From a bacterium 1XD8-76 (GTDB taxonomy: Bacteria > Bacillota > Clostridia > Lachnospirales > Lachnospiraceae): DNA of 64,000 nucleotides. The translations under genes and the position numbers were made by a program. Below, in pieces: positions 35,732-45,091 of this stretch. The first letter of the stretch is position 1, and each line of letters opens with the position of its first letter. Under the pieces are notes generated by a model that did no database searches, was not told where the DNA came from, and was given only the letters and a program-made list of their open reading frames with translations. The DNA is taken from contig RAZE01000005.1 in the NCBI GenBank assembly GCA_003611955.1, forward strand, positions 1 to 64,000. Direction: 5' to 3'.

Positions 35732-37945
35732 CTATTCTACGCTCCGGCGAAAACGTCCCTGTGTGGTCTCCATCCCGGCTATTTTTCCCTTCTCCCGTCC
35801 GCTCTTTTTTCCCTTCCATATAGATGCGGACAATTTTCGGAAAGTTTGTACCACCTCTCCCGCCTCCGCGCCGCTTTCTGTTGTCAGTTCGATCCGAAAT
35901 GCCCTTATCCCGTCCTGAAACAGCATCCAGAGGCTGTCATGACAGGCGTAAGGCAGATAATTATAAATAATATTATAACAATGACTGCAATTTGTATAGA
36001 CCGGAAAAACATTACCCATCCTGTCCGTCAGCTCCGCATAACGCTTTCGGTCCCTGTCGCACATTCCCGCGGAAAGCTTGATGCAGTTTGCCGACACCAT
36101 AAAAGCCGTTCTGCCGTAGACGGCCGCCTCCAGACAGACCGCCTGATCCACCGCCCCGCACAGTTCCCTGATCTCTCTGCTGTCCAGTTCCAGCGGTATG
36201 CTGACGCGACTCATCTCTTTTCCCCAGAAGGAGACCGCCTCGCTGTTCCAGGCATAGAGAGAGGACTCCCCGGCAATCTGCCCCCGGTAAGAAACGCTTC
36301 TCACCCAGGCGAAAACATCCACCGTCGCGCAATAGATGATCTCCGGATTCCCTTTCTCTATGATCCTCTGCAGATCCCGCAGAAATCCTTCATCGCTCTT
36401 TCGCAGGATCACCGGGCATCGGATGCCCCAGTGCGCTCCACTGTCCTGGAGCTTCCCCTGTATTTCCTTATCCTCCAGCAGCAGATCCGCATCCAGGATC
36501 AGATATTCTTCTTTTTTCATCCCCGGAAATACCGTCTCAAACTGCTCCTTCGTCTGCACCAGGATCGTCAGACTGAAACTCTCCCTGACATCTCCAGACT
36601 TCGCCTGCGCTCCGGCCATTCGTTCTTCTTCCCCGGTTCTTTTCTCCTGTTCTCCAATGTTTCCGGCGCCATAATATTCATAAATCTTTTGCAACATTTC
36701 TCGTCTGAGTTCTTTCACCCGGCTCATCGGCACAAAAGCGTTTTCCGAGACGTCCACCCTGCATTTCTCCACCTCAAAGGGTGTCCCTCCGGTTTTGATC
36801 AGCTGCCTTTCCATCTCTTCGCCGCTCACCGCCCGTCTGTCAGCTCTCTCCGCCGCTGCCCCCTGCACACAGAGGCATACTTCTTTTCCGGTATTCCGAT
36901 CCGTAAAGCAAACCTCCCCACAGAGCGGCTCTCCCTCCCGGCATCTGACCGAAATCCGTATCCTCTTTTTGGGAAGTTCTCTGATGTAGCGCTCCCGCAG
37001 TTTCCCCAAAAGTTCCTGATCCACCTCATCGTAGCCGGGCTTTTTGAGCGTCAGCATATCTTTGCCTCTGCTTTTTGTATAATAACCGTCTCCGGTCTCA
37101 CTGCGGAGATAAAGGCCGGAGAGAATATCCCTGTCTCTTTGCTCTGTCCGAAAGCCGCCATCTTTGTAATAGCGGTCGATATATTTGCGGTAGACAGAAA
37201 CTACGCCGGCCACATACTCCGATTTTTTCATGCGGCCCTCTATTTTGAAAGAATCGATACCGGCCTCGATCAGCTCCGGTATATGTTCCAGCGTATTCAT
37301 ATCTTTCAGACTTAAAAAATAGCCTTCCTTCCCCGCCGTCCTGTAGGGAAGCCGGCAGGGGCCTGCGCAGCGCCCCCTGTTTCCGCTCCTGCCGCCGATC
37401 ATACTGCTCATCAGGCACTGACCCGAATAGCAGTAGCACATCGCGCCATGGATGAAGGCCTCAATCTCTATGGGGACTTCCTGTTTGATCGCTCTTATCT
37501 CCGTCAGGGACAGCTCCCTGGCGGGTACGATCCGGACACAGCCCAGTTCTTTCAAAAAAGCGGCGCCATATGCGCCTGTGATCGTCATCTGGGTACTGGC
37601 ATGAAATTTCAGACCTGGAAAATTTCGTTTCAGACAGGCGAGCACTCCCATATCCTGCACAATAACGCCGTCCAGTCCCTCGCTGTACAGAGGCGACAGA
37701 TAGGAACAGAGTTCGAAAAGCTCCCGCTGTTTCACCAGCGTATTGACTGTCAGATAAACCTTGACACCAAAAAGATGGGCCTGTCTGATGACCGTTATCA
37801 GCTCTTCCTCCGAAAAATTTTCCGCATAGGCCCTCGCACCGAAGGCTTTTCCTCCCAGATAGACGGCATCCGCCCCGGCATTCACCGCCGCAAGAAAGCT
37901 CTCATATCCGCCGCAGGGGGCAAGCAGTTCCACCCGACTCTTCAT
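35732..37945 (-). CDS. peptidase U32-family protein (RlhA/TrhP-like)
   Basis: A 737-residue member of the U32 family with the collagenase-like domain at the C-terminus. The RlhA/TrhP-type members hydroxylate rRNA or tRNA bases with prephenate as cofactor. Which one this is cannot be fixed from sequence. Clear family features are LLAPCGGYESFLAAVNAGADAVYLGG at the start, MSSMIGGRSGNRGRCAGPCRLPY with the cysteine cluster near residue 180, and SFKIEGRMKKSEYVAGVVS. The ATG at 37945 (GGGAGAG upstream) is preferred to the longer reading at 37990. It is followed by the FtsW/PBP pair. Confidence 0.88.
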   Translation of the reverse strand: MKSRVELLAPCGGYESFLAAVNAGADAVYLGGKAFGARAYAENFSEEELITVIRQAHLFGVKVYLTVNTLVKQRELFELCSYLSPLYSEGLDGVIVQDMGVLACLKRNFPGLKFHASTQMTITGAYGAAFLKELGCVRIVPARELSLTEIRAIKQEVPIEIEAFIHGAMCYCYSGQCLMSSMIGGRSGNRGRCAGPCRLPYRTAGKEGYFLSLKDMNTLEHIPELIEAGIDSFKIEGRMKKSEYVAGVVSVYRKYIDRYYKDGGFRTEQRDRDILSGLYLRSETGDGYYTKSRGKDMLTLKKPGYDEVDQELLGKLRERYIRELPKKRIRISVRCREGEPLCGEVCFTDRNTGKEVCLCVQGAAAERADRRAVSGEEMERQLIKTGGTPFEVEKCRVDVSENAFVPMSRVKELRREMLQKIYEYYGAGNIGEQEKRTGEEERMAGAQAKSGDVRESFSLTILVQTKEQFETVFPGMKKEEYLILDADLLLEDKEIQGKLQDSGAHWGIRCPVILRKSDEGFLRDLQRIIEKGNPEIIYCATVDVFAWVRSVSYRGQIAGESSLYAWNSEAVSFWGKEMSRVSIPLELDSREIRELCGAVDQAVCLEAAVYGRTAFMVSANCIKLSAGMCDRDRKRYAELTDRMGNVFPVYTNCSHCYNIIYNYLPYACHDSLWMLFQDGIRAFRIELTTESGAEAGEVVQTFRKLSASIWKGKKSGREKGKIAGMETTQGRFRRSVE

Positions 37946-37974
37946 AGTACTGTTCCGCTCTCCCATAATAAGAT

Positions 37975-37999
37975 AAAAAAGCTGTCGCATCCCGACAGC
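37975..37999 (-). terminator. terminator of zapA
   Basis: GCTGTCG/CGACAGC with a short loop, followed by six T (minus strand). The plus-strand side also has a T-run, so it may work in both directions. It sits just beyond the zapA stop. Confidence 0.75.
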
Positions 38000-38005
38000 C
38001 TCTTT

Positions 38006-38416
38006 TTATTTTGTACTCTTTCCTTTCAGTTCCGTCTCCAGACGCACAATCTTTTTCGCGTTCTCCTGCAGTTCCGTATTCAGGTTCCGCACATTCTTCT
38101 CCGAATTTTCCAACTTGATCTGGTAGGATATCAGCTCATGCTTCAGATCATACAGTTCCTTTTCCTTCGCTTTTACTTCCTCTTCCAGAATGTTGATCTG
38201 TTTTTTGGCCTTAAAGTATTCATCCGCAATGTTGATCTGCATCAGAACGCTCTGCATGTCCATCGGCAGCTTTTTAAAACTGTCCAGTTTCCCATATTCA
38301 GCCATTTTATTGTTGATATAGCTGGCCACTTTCTGAAAATATTCTTCACTCTCATAGCCGCTAAGTGTATATACTTTACCACCGATTAAAACCTCGGCAT
38401 CCACTCTGGAATCCAT
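38006..38416 (-). CDS. zapA: cell division protein ZapA
   Basis: A 136-residue ZapA-type protein that bundles FtsZ filaments at midcell. The N-terminal globular domain starts DAEVLIGGKVYTLSGYESEEYFQKVASYINNK, the clearest family mark, and the rest (about residues 65-130) is a long coiled coil rich in Lys and Glu. The ATG at 38416 is chosen for its GAGGG ribosome site, over a reading that starts nine codons earlier. It has a promoter and terminator of its own. Confidence 0.88.
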   Translation of the reverse strand: MDSRVDAEVLIGGKVYTLSGYESEEYFQKVASYINNKMAEYGKLDSFKKLPMDMQSVLMQINIADEYFKAKKQINILEEEVKAKEKELYDLKHELISYQIKLENSEKNVRNLNTELQENAKKIVRLETELKGKSTK

Positions 38417-38479
38417 ATTGTTTCCCTCATACGTAAAGCACAAAATGTGCTACCCAGCCCCCAAAAATATACCACATCT

Positions 38480-38509
38480 ATTATACATGATGTCATGGTA
38501 TAATTGCAA
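38480..38509 (-). promoter_or_regulatory. promoter of zapA
   Basis: TATAAT at 38480-38485 and TTGCAA at 38504-38509 on the minus strand, spacer 18 bases, giving a leader of roughly 55-60 bases before the zapA start. Confidence 0.55.
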
Positions 38510-38517
38510 GCCCGAAA

Positions 38518-38541
38518 ATAAAATGTTACCGGAAGGTTACA
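38518..38541 (-). terminator. weak terminator after ruvB
   Basis: A 7-base stem with one mismatch (TGTAACC/GGTAACA, minus strand) followed by TTTTATTTTC, just beyond the ruvB stop. It is a weak candidate. Confidence 0.35.
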
Positions 38542-38547
38542 TTGTTT

Positions 38548-39534
38548 TTACAGAGAAGTAAACAGCGAATACCCGAGCTCCGTCACGACGCGCCCACGGG
38601 GCGTGCGGTTGATCAGTCCGTTTTTGATCAGGTAAGGCTCATACACTTCTTCGATCGTGCCCGCATCCTCTCCTATGGCGGCCGCCAGCGTATCCAGTCC
38701 CACAGGTCCCCCGCTGAATTTCTCTATCATGGTGAGCAGCATATTTCTGTCAACATGGTCTAAGCCCATCTTATCCACATCCATCAGATCAAGCGCCGTC
38801 TTTGCCACCTCCTCCGTGATGATCCCGTCGTATTTGACCTGAGCAAAATCCCGCACCCGCTTTAAGATACGGTTGGCAAGTCTGGGCGTCCCCCTGCTTC
38901 TCCTCGCGATCTCCTCTGCTCCGGCTCTCTCCGTCTTAACTTCCAGGATCTTCGCCGAGTGCAGGATCACTTTCGTCAACTCCTCCAGCGAATAAAACTC
39001 CAGCCTGTGGATCATACCAAACCGGTCTCTGAGGGGTGCCGTCAAAAGCCCCGCCCTTGTGGTGGCACCGACCAGCGTGAACTTGGGGAGATCCAGACGG
39101 ATGGAGCGAGCCGTCGGTCCCTTGCCGATCATAATATCGATCATGTAGTCCTCCATGGCGGGATAGAGCACCTCCTCCACCTGCCTGTTCAGGCGATGGA
39201 TCTCATCCACAAACAAAAGATCCCCCTCCGCCAGATTATTTAATATGGCTGCCATGTCGCCCGGTTTTTCGATGGCAGGGCCAGAAGTCACCTTCATATG
39301 TACCCCCATCTCATTGGCGATCACCCCGGCAAGAGTCGTCTTTCCAAGCCCCGGAGGCCCGTACAACAGGACATGGTCCAGCGCGTCCTCCCTCTGCTTT
39401 GCCGCCTGAATATAGACTTTCAAATTCTCTTTGATGATCTCCTGGCCGATGTAGTCCTGCAGGTTCTGGGGGCGCAGCGTCCCCTCTATTTTGCTGTCTT
39501 CTTCCGTAAAATTCGTCTCGATCGTTCTCGCCAT
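38548..39534 (-). CDS. ruvB: Holliday junction branch migration helicase RuvB
   Basis: A 328-residue AAA+ ATPase that drives branch migration with RuvA. The Walker A is [17 protein letters not shown], the Walker B DEIH is in [25 protein letters not shown], and sensor I and the arginine finger region lies in [20 protein letters not shown]. The C-terminal winged helix ends with [16 protein letters not shown]. It follows ruvA with a 44-base gap. ruvC is absent, as usual in Firmicutes, which use RecU (7.1 kb) instead. Confidence 0.97.
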   Translation of the reverse strand: MARTIETNFTEEDSKIEGTLRPQNLQDYIGQEIIKENLKVYIQAAKQREDALDHVLLYGPPGLGKTTLAGVIANEMGVHMKVTSGPAIEKPGDMAAILNNLAEGDLLFVDEIHRLNRQVEEVLYPAMEDYMIDIMIGKGPTARSIRLDLPKFTLVGATTRAGLLTAPLRDRFGMIHRLEFYSLEELTKVILHSAKILEVKTERAGAEEIARRSRGTPRLANRILKRVRDFAQVKYDGIITEEVAKTALDLMDVDKMGLDHVDRNMLLTMIEKFSGGPVGLDTLAAAIGEDAGTIEEVYEPYLIKNGLINRTPRGRVVTELGYSLFTSL

Positions 39535-39578
39535 ATCTCAATCTCCGTCGTCGCAATTCTTTCCCGTCCCCGGTCGTC

Positions 39579-40184
39579 TCAGATGAGATGTTTCAGAGAA
39601 GCTTTCAGAATCTCCTCCGCCGCCATCCGCTCCGCATCCTTCACCGCTTTCACCGCCCGGGTCGCTTCCGTCACACCGTATCCCAGCGCTGTCAACGCCT
39701 CCACGGCCTCCCGCACGCTGTCGGAGAAGGCTACGTCATAGACGGCCTGGCCGCCGTCCGCATCCGCGTGCAGCGTATCTTCCAGGGAAACTTTGTCCCG
39801 CATGTCCAGTATGATCCGCTGGGCGGTCTTACTGCCGATGCCGGGCGCCTTCGCGATCATCTTGGCGTCCCCCGACAGGACGGCAAAGCGCAGCTCGTCC
39901 GGACTCATCACAGACAAAATGCTCTGACCGCCTTTCGGTCCGATTCCGTTTACACCGATCAGCAGTTTAAAGATATCCAGATCGTCCTTTGTCAGAAATC
40001 CGTACAGCGCTATGGCATCCTCCCTGACCGATGTGTAGGTGTACAACTTTGCCTCCTCCCCCACCGGCGGCAAAAGGGACGCCGTTCCCGCGGAGATCCG
40101 TATATTGTAGCCGATACCGTTCACCTCGACGATCGCAAGGTCCGGCTCTTTTGCCACTATTTTTCCTTTAAAGTACGCGTACAT
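39579..40184 (-). CDS. ruvA: Holliday junction DNA-binding protein RuvA
   Basis: A 201-residue protein that binds four-way junctions as a tetramer and recruits RuvB. Family segments are MYAYFKGKIVAKEPDLAIVEV at the start, GVNGIGPKGGQSILSVM and KAPGIGSKTAQRIILDM (the helix-hairpin-helix motifs), and a C-terminal domain III ending in LKASLKHLI that contacts RuvB. The start has AAAGG upstream and is the first gene of the ruvAB pair. Confidence 0.97.
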   Translation of the reverse strand: MYAYFKGKIVAKEPDLAIVEVNGIGYNIRISAGTASLLPPVGEEAKLYTYTSVREDAIALYGFLTKDDLDIFKLLIGVNGIGPKGGQSILSVMSPDELRFAVLSGDAKMIAKAPGIGSKTAQRIILDMRDKVSLEDTLHADADGGQAVYDVAFSDSVREAVEALTALGYGVTEATRAVKAVKDAERMAAEEILKASLKHLI

Positions 40185-40224
40185 ATATCATGCCTTTCTC
40201 AGCTTATCCATATGGAAGTCAACA

Positions 40225-40246
40225 GCCCCGCAGCAAGCTGCGGGGC
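40225..40246 (-). terminator. stem-loop between the chemotaxis receptor and ruvA
   Basis: A perfect 9-base stem GCCCCGCAG/CTGCGGGGC with a 4-base loop. On the minus strand the receptor gene ends 33 bases before it. There is no T-run after it, so the hairpin may be a weak or protein-assisted terminator or a processing site. Confidence 0.45.
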
Positions 40247-40278
40247 GTATGTTCATAATCGTGGACATGGCTCCTGCC

Positions 40279-41973
40279 TCAAATCACAAATTTCTCCATC
40301 AGCTCCACCATAGCCTCCACTTGATGCTTCTGGGCTTCGCTGACTGCAGCCGTCTCCTCGGATGTAGCGGAATTGTTGTCCACAACGGAAGATACCTGTT
40401 CAATGCTGTTGTTGACATTGTGCATCTCCTCCACATTCTGTCCCAGCATCTGCACGATCTGATTGATCTTTTCCGTGGCGATCGTTGTCCGTTCCATCAC
40501 TTCTTTCATATTCTCGGAAGTCTCATCCGCGATCGTGATCCCTTTGTTCATCGCCGCGACTGTCGTCTCAATCAGCTCCGTAGTTCTTCCCGCAGCTCTC
40601 GCGGACTCGCCCGCAAGATTTTTCACCTGCTCCGCCACCACCGCGAAACCTTTTCCGGCCTCTCCTGCCCTGGCCGCCTCGATCGCCGCATTCAGCGATA
40701 ACAGATTTGTCTGGGAGGCAATATCTTCGATCGTACCGATGATCGTACCGATCTGCTCGGAACATGCGCTGATCTCCGCAATCGCTTCCTTCAGCTCCTG
40801 CATCTTCTGGTTGCCCTTCTCCAACGTAATGCTGGCATCAGCCGCAATTTCAGCGGATTCCTCCGCCTCCTTCGCATTCTGCTCCATGCTTATGGTCATC
40901 GCCTCGATGACATTCACCAGATCGGAAACCTGCATCGCCTGATCCGTACATCCCTTCGCCAGATCCTCCGCCGCGAAGGTCAGCTGCTCTGTCCCGCTGC
41001 TGATCTCCCCGGAAGCATTACGGATAGTCAGCAGTGTCTTACGCATCTGCTCCCCGATCTTCAAAAACGATTCCTTGATCGCCACAAACTCTCCTACGTA
41101 TTCCTGTTTTATATGTATATTGTAATTTCCCTCCCCCATCTGCCCCAGGGTATCCGTAATCTCCTCCATCATCCCTACCAGATTCCTCTTCATGAAGGAG
41201 ATGGACTTCACCATCCTGCCGACTTCACTGTCATCCTCCCTGAGGTCCAGATCCGTGTGGAAGTTTCCTGCCGCCATCACTTCCATCTGCCCGGAGACTT
41301 TCTGAATCGGCTGCAGCAACTCTTTAAATGCAAATTTGATGGTATGGAACATCTGCAGGATAACAAAGGCAAAGGAAATGCCGAAAACCAGCTCCATCAC
41401 GATCTGAAAGATCCTGAGCTTCGCCAACTCCTTGTCTCCCCTCGCCAGTATATTCTGTATCGTATCGTTCGTCACCTGATTGATCTGTTCCACGGTATCC
41501 CCATACTCCGCGCTGAACACTGCCGCCTGCGCCGTCGCGAGATCCCCGTTTTTCACGCATTCCATTGCCTCCTCTTCCAGCGGGACCAGATTGTTGGACA
41601 TGGATGCTATGCGCTCAAGGCTTCCCCACTCCTCCTCCGTGAGGCCGCACTCCTCCAGAATCACGATAGCCTTGTCCCTATTTTTATCCTCATTCAGCTC
41701 CCTCATATAGCCGTTATAATACTTTTCATCTCCGGTCACAGCGTAGGACTGTACCTCGTAGGTCAACGTCTTCGATCCGATCCGATACTGATTCAGCGCA
41801 GCCGTCGTATCGATCTGTGTTCTGTTCATACTGGCCATGGCCGTATTACAGACAAAAAATCCGATCAGCAAAAGCGCCCCCACAACGACCGCAACGACCG
41901 CCTGTATCGCCAGACTTCTCAGCATGGCAGACTGACTTGTTCCCCCTGATGCATTTCCCCTTTGGTTCCCCAT
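40279..41973 (-). CDS. methyl-accepting chemotaxis protein
   Basis: A 564-residue chemoreceptor. An N-terminal membrane helix (about residues 15-45, [19 protein letters not shown]) and a second near residue 190 ([19 protein letters not shown]) flank a mostly helical extracellular sensor of the four-helix-bundle type. HAMP and the cytoplasmic signalling coil follow. The hairpin tip is [20 protein letters not shown] with conserved [25 protein letters not shown] before it. The ligand is unknown. It starts from a perfect consensus promoter (42010-42038) and stands between ruvA and the Gx transporter. Confidence 0.95.
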   Translation of the reverse strand: MGNQRGNASGGTSQSAMLRSLAIQAVVAVVVGALLLIGFFVCNTAMASMNRTQIDTTAALNQYRIGSKTLTYEVQSYAVTGDEKYYNGYMRELNEDKNRDKAIVILEECGLTEEEWGSLERIASMSNNLVPLEEEAMECVKNGDLATAQAAVFSAEYGDTVEQINQVTNDTIQNILARGDKELAKLRIFQIVMELVFGISFAFVILQMFHTIKFAFKELLQPIQKVSGQMEVMAAGNFHTDLDLREDDSEVGRMVKSISFMKRNLVGMMEEITDTLGQMGEGNYNIHIKQEYVGEFVAIKESFLKIGEQMRKTLLTIRNASGEISSGTEQLTFAAEDLAKGCTDQAMQVSDLVNVIEAMTISMEQNAKEAEESAEIAADASITLEKGNQKMQELKEAIAEISACSEQIGTIIGTIEDIASQTNLLSLNAAIEAARAGEAGKGFAVVAEQVKNLAGESARAAGRTTELIETTVAAMNKGITIADETSENMKEVMERTTIATEKINQIVQMLGQNVEEMHNVNNSIEQVSSVVDNNSATSEETAAVSEAQKHQVEAMVELMEKFVI

Positions 41974-42009
41974 ATGACTCTCCCTCAGCTTTCTTTCAAA
42001 ATATAGTCT

Positions 42010-42038
42010 ATTATACTGAAAGCTTCATCCTCTGTCAA
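42010..42038 (-). promoter_or_regulatory. consensus promoter of the chemotaxis receptor gene
   Basis: TTGACA at 42033-42038 and TATAAT at 42010-42015 (minus strand) with a 17-base spacer, a perfect match to the vegetative consensus. The -35 lies inside the last codons of the upstream Gx transporter gene (Ile-Asp-Arg), so no terminator separates the two. Confidence 0.85.
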
Positions 42039-42528
42039 TATCCCGCCCTCCTGGTATACGCCGCAGCAATTCTTTTCCCAGAGCACCGATCAGGAACCCT
42101 GTCACAAGCCCCGCCGCCAGAAGAAAAGGAGCGTAATATCCAACTTCCACGGTCTGCACCAGAAGAACGGCGATCAGCAACTGGCCCACATTGTGAAACA
42201 CAGCGCCCGCCATACTGACGCCATACAGAGATAATCCCATCTTTCTGGCAGACACCATACAGACGAAGCTGACCAGCGCACCGCCCAGGCTGAATAAAAG
42301 CGAAAATAAATTTCCAAATAAAACTCCTGAAAGTACAATTCTCAGGACGTTTACCAGAACAGCCTCCCTCCATCCGTAAAAATACAGCGCCATGACCACC
42401 GCCAGATTCGCCAGCCCCAGTTTCATCCCGGGTACGCCGAAAAAGAACGGAAACAGAGACTCTATATAAGAAAGCATCAGCGCCGTCGTTATAAACAGCG
42501 CAAGGGTAACTAATTTCCTGTTGTTCAT
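42025..42528 (-). CDS. Gx transporter family / heptaprenyl diphosphate synthase component I-like
   Basis: A 167-residue integral membrane protein with four or five hydrophobic segments, resembling the ECF S-component-like Gx transporter family (often labelled heptaprenyl diphosphate synthase subunit I). The region FPFFFGVPGMKLGLANLAVVMAL near residue 30 carries the family's loop, and a later Gly-rich FGNLFSLLFSLGGALVSF helix follows. The start is taken at the ATG at 42528 (GAGGAA upstream), not the longer reading at 42573. In many Clostridia a NusG domain II gene is adjacent; here that gene is 3.8 kb upstream. Confidence 0.75.
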   Translation of the reverse strand: MNNRKLVTLALFITTALMLSYIESLFPFFFGVPGMKLGLANLAVVMALYFYGWREAVLVNVLRIVLSGVLFGNLFSLLFSLGGALVSFVCMVSARKMGLSLYGVSMAGAVFHNVGQLLIAVLLVQTVEVGYYAPFLLAAGLVTGFLIGALGKELLRRIPGGRDIDRG

Positions 42529-42584
42529 GATTCTCACACTTTCCTCAATATTTTTCCCGTATATCCCTCTCATGGATCCCGGTT

Positions 42585-43691
42585 TCAGGGAAAGACCGCA
42601 AAATCAAAGTCGCCGCCATAAAAATTAGGATACATAAAGAAAATATACTTTTTGTCACTGGTGCGGCAAATATTTTCCTCATACTGTGACCAGCCGTTCT
42701 CCCCATTACGCTGAATGTACAACGATCTTCCCTTCCACTGATCCTCATACCGATCCGCCGGTATATACACGGTAATAAAACCGGATTCCTCCCCGCTCAC
42801 AGAATATATTTCGGAAACCGGCTCCTTTTTTGTCTCCCCCAGATCCCGCCAGGGATTCCTGTCGCTTTCGATCAGAAGATCTGCCCCCGCTTTTTTATCG
42901 ATACAGCCGAACAATATCCCGTCGTACTCCTGTATCTCAAAGCAGTTGTATTCCGCATCCTCCTCGACAAACATCATATAGGACCGTATATACAGGCTGT
43001 CCTGTTCGATATCAAAATCCATCAGACCGCCTCTGCCATAAGTATGGGTATAACCGTTCTCATAATCTTCCTCACTCCTGTAGGAGATCAGCACAATCCT
43101 CATTCCATATTCTGAGACATGATTTTCCAAAAAGGACACCGCCTCCGAATTTTTTTCCGCCCATTCCGCGATATCCCGGTTCAGGAAATCATCGATCCTG
43201 CAGTACACGGTGTGCCTCTTTATAAAATTATCGAAATCCCCTGCCCGGTAGAACTCGCTGATCATATTCTTTTCCTGATCATCGGAATATCTGTCCTCGA
43301 CCGGTTCCTCCCTGTACTCCAGATAGATATCACAGATCTCATACCCCAGCAGATCGGCAAAATATCTGTCCGCCTCCTCCTCTATGAGTTCCCGCTGAAA
43401 ATCATCGACTCCCTCCGTCGTCGCCGATTCCCCGCTTATGTGCACCCTGAATTCTTTCCCCTCATGCTCCAGCACTGCCACCACACAGCCCTCAGCATAG
43501 AGATCGGAGAATACCTCATCCCTCTTCATGCACCGGTCCACTCTGACGACCCCGGGGAGAAAGCCATACTTTTCCTGAATATAATTTACGGCATTTTTCT
43601 CCCCGGTCTCTGCGATCTTCCGCATCCGCGCTCTCTCTTCTTCGGAATAACCACAGGAGACAAGAAATAAAGTGATACATAAAAGCGCCAA
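42585..43691 (-). CDS. putative lipoprotein with probable frameshifted leader
   Basis: A 368-residue reading frame that begins at a TTG (43691) with AAGGA five bases upstream and enters a lipobox (LVSC) after twelve hydrophobic residues that carry no positive charge, an odd start. The body is acidic, beta-rich and unrecognised (ending FDFAVFP). In the other frame, from an ATG at 43726 (or GTG at 43747), sequence runs into the same spot after GAAAATTTTCC, and a -1 shift there would add MTENF then SGRTRILL before the lipobox, giving a normal lipoprotein signal. See finding. Whether a sequencing slip or slippage is the cause is not decidable from this read. Neighbours: the Gx transporter downstream and a promoter at 43897. 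Confidence 0.6.
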   Translation of the reverse strand: MALLCITLFLVSCGYSEEERARMRKIAETGEKNAVNYIQEKYGFLPGVVRVDRCMKRDEVFSDLYAEGCVVAVLEHEGKEFRVHISGESATTEGVDDFQRELIEEEADRYFADLLGYEICDIYLEYREEPVEDRYSDDQEKNMISEFYRAGDFDNFIKRHTVYCRIDDFLNRDIAEWAEKNSEAVSFLENHVSEYGMRIVLISYRSEEDYENGYTHTYGRGGLMDFDIEQDSLYIRSYMMFVEEDAEYNCFEIQEYDGILFGCIDKKAGADLLIESDRNPWRDLGETKKEPVSEIYSVSGEESGFITVYIPADRYEDQWKGRSLYIQRNGENGWSQYEENICRTSDKKYIFFMYPNFYGGDFDFAVFP

Positions 43692-43836
43692 TAGAATCCT
43701 TGTCCGACCGGAAAATTTTCTGTCATGTGTAGTAATCGTTTTCTCACCCCTATCCGCTGTACGCGATATTTTCCTTCACAACATTCCAGGTAATGTCCGT
43801 ACAACAAAATATGCTTTGGATTTTTTTATTATCTGC

Positions 43837-43864
43837 AGGAGGTTCCTGCCAGGCAGTACCTCCT
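43837..43864 (-). repeat. inverted repeat in the lipoprotein leader
   Basis: AGGAGGT ... ACCTCCT flank CTGCC/GGCAG, a nearly complete 28-base inverted repeat, in the mRNA leader between the promoter at 43897 and the gene. As RNA it could form a 12-base stem that hides an AGGAGG. No start codon follows it closely, so a regulatory role is unclear. Confidence 0.5.
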
Positions 43865-43896
43865 CTTTCTTCTCGCTCTGTTTTTCTTCTGCGGTT

Positions 43897-43905
43897 ATTA
43901 TATCA
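43897..43905 (-). promoter_or_regulatory. extended -10 promoter upstream of the lipoprotein gene
   Basis: TATAAT at 43897-43902 on the minus strand, preceded by TGA (an extended -10). No convincing -35 is found at 17 bases upstream. It would give a leader of about 190 bases that contains the inverted repeat at 43837-43864. Confidence 0.55.
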
Positions 43906-43909
43906 TGCC

Positions 43910-44105
43910 CCACTTTTTTGTGCTATCCATTTTCAATCAATAATCCCCAAGGGGAGTGACCTGTGATGCCCCAGTACATTCTCTTCTCCCAGGATACTTC
44001 CAAATACCATGGCAGTCTGATCTATTTTTCTCGACTGTTTTTACCCAATTCATTTATATGCGCTATCTTTATATTCACCACCGTATTTACCAATCAGCCC
44101 CATAC
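43910..44105. other. gene-free stretch between lipoprotein promoter and anti-sigma terminator
   Basis: AT-rich and unremarkable apart from the promoter on one side and the terminator on the other. Plus-strand reading from 43963 is open for 117 codons but runs into the terminator and the anti-sigma gene, and I see no sensible protein there. Confidence 0.5.
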
Positions 44106-44151
44106 AAAAACCTGCGGCGGCATACCCCTACATCAGGTATGCCGCCGCAGG
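44106..44151 (-). terminator. strong terminator of the anti-sigma/sigma unit
   Basis: A perfect 16-base stem CCTGCGGCGGCATACC/GGTATGCCGCCGCAGG with a 9-base loop, followed on the minus strand by TTTTT (44110-44106). It lies about 60 bases beyond the anti-sigma stop. Confidence 0.9.
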
Positions 44152-44211
44152 CTCCTCCCTGGCTTTCGCCGTTTAATCATTTCCATTTTTTTATCATACG
44201 CGGTTCACCAA

Positions 44212-45018
44212 TCACTCCGCTCCGATCAGCTCCTTCGCCATCGCGAACATCTCTTCACCGGAGAGCGCCGTGTCATTCCCCAGCAGATCATAGTATACGC
44301 CGTCTTTCTCCCATAACACATGAGTCATCTGTGCATACTCTATCTCATCTGATCCCACAGATATCTCATAATCATCCCTCTCCAGATTTGCCTTGTCCTC
44401 CTCGGTCAGTTCATAACCCTCGGGAACAAGCTTGTAGGTATATACGTCATATCTGAGCGCAATATCACCGCACTGATCCGTCAGATCCGGCGCCTTCGCC
44501 TGCTCTCCCTTTTCCGGCCTCATATCGGCACACAGGGCGATATCGCTCACGCCATCTCTTATATACTGCACGTTCAACTCAGGGAAAGTATACACCGTAT
44601 CCCCATTTTCATCCACCGCCCGTGTATCTCCCACCAGCATCTCCTCAAAGCTGTATCCATTGCTGAAACTCTCCACCACATCCGCGGAAAATCCCAGCCT
44701 TTCCTCCGCCCTGTCAAGTTCCTCATAAGAGTATATTTTGTCGTAACCCGAAATATATCCCATGGTCTTTCCCGCAAAGGTGCCCCCTGAAATAAGGAGA
44801 CATGCCGCCGCCACGCCGATCACAAATTTCTTGGTATTAAAATGCTTTTTCATGGAAACCTCCTGTTCTCCAGGCAGAGGGATCGGTATGACCTTCCCCT
44901 GCCTGCGGATCTCACTGTCAATTTTCTTTTTCAATTCTTCGGAAGCCGAAATGCCGCCCGAGTGCATTTCCAATGCCATCTTTATCTTATCGTCAAATTT
45001 TTTATCTCTGATCTTCAT
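44212..45018 (-). CDS. anti-sigma factor-like membrane protein
   Basis: A 268-residue single-pass membrane protein encoded directly after the ECF sigma gene, so it is probably the anti-sigma factor. The cytosolic N-terminal ~70 residues (DDKIKMALEMHSGG and a charged stretch) precede a membrane helix (FVIGVAAACLLISGGTFAG, about residues 66-84), and the rest is an extracellular domain of about 180 residues with no motif I can name. I do not see a typical zinc HxxxCxxC anti-sigma motif. No protease cleavage site can be claimed. The gap to the sigma gene is 73 bases. Confidence 0.65.
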   Translation of the reverse strand: MKIRDKKFDDKIKMALEMHSGGISASEELKKKIDSEIRRQGKVIPIPLPGEQEVSMKKHFNTKKFVIGVAAACLLISGGTFAGKTMGYISGYDKIYSYEELDRAEERLGFSADVVESFSNGYSFEEMLVGDTRAVDENGDTVYTFPELNVQYIRDGVSDIALCADMRPEKGEQAKAPDLTDQCGDIALRYDVYTYKLVPEGYELTEEDKANLERDDYEISVGSDEIEYAQMTHVLWEKDGVYYDLLGNDTALSGEEMFAMAKELIGAE

Positions 45019-45091
45019 GCATCCCTCTTTCCTGCACCTGCTCTGTCATGCATACATCCGCCTTATCGTGCATATTCATGTTTTACTGCGC

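Noticed and set aside
43963..44316. A 117-codon plus-strand reading frame with a possible AAGGGGAG site
   Set aside because: It runs through the perfect terminator at 44106-44151 and into the anti-sigma gene, and its translation has no recognisable domain.
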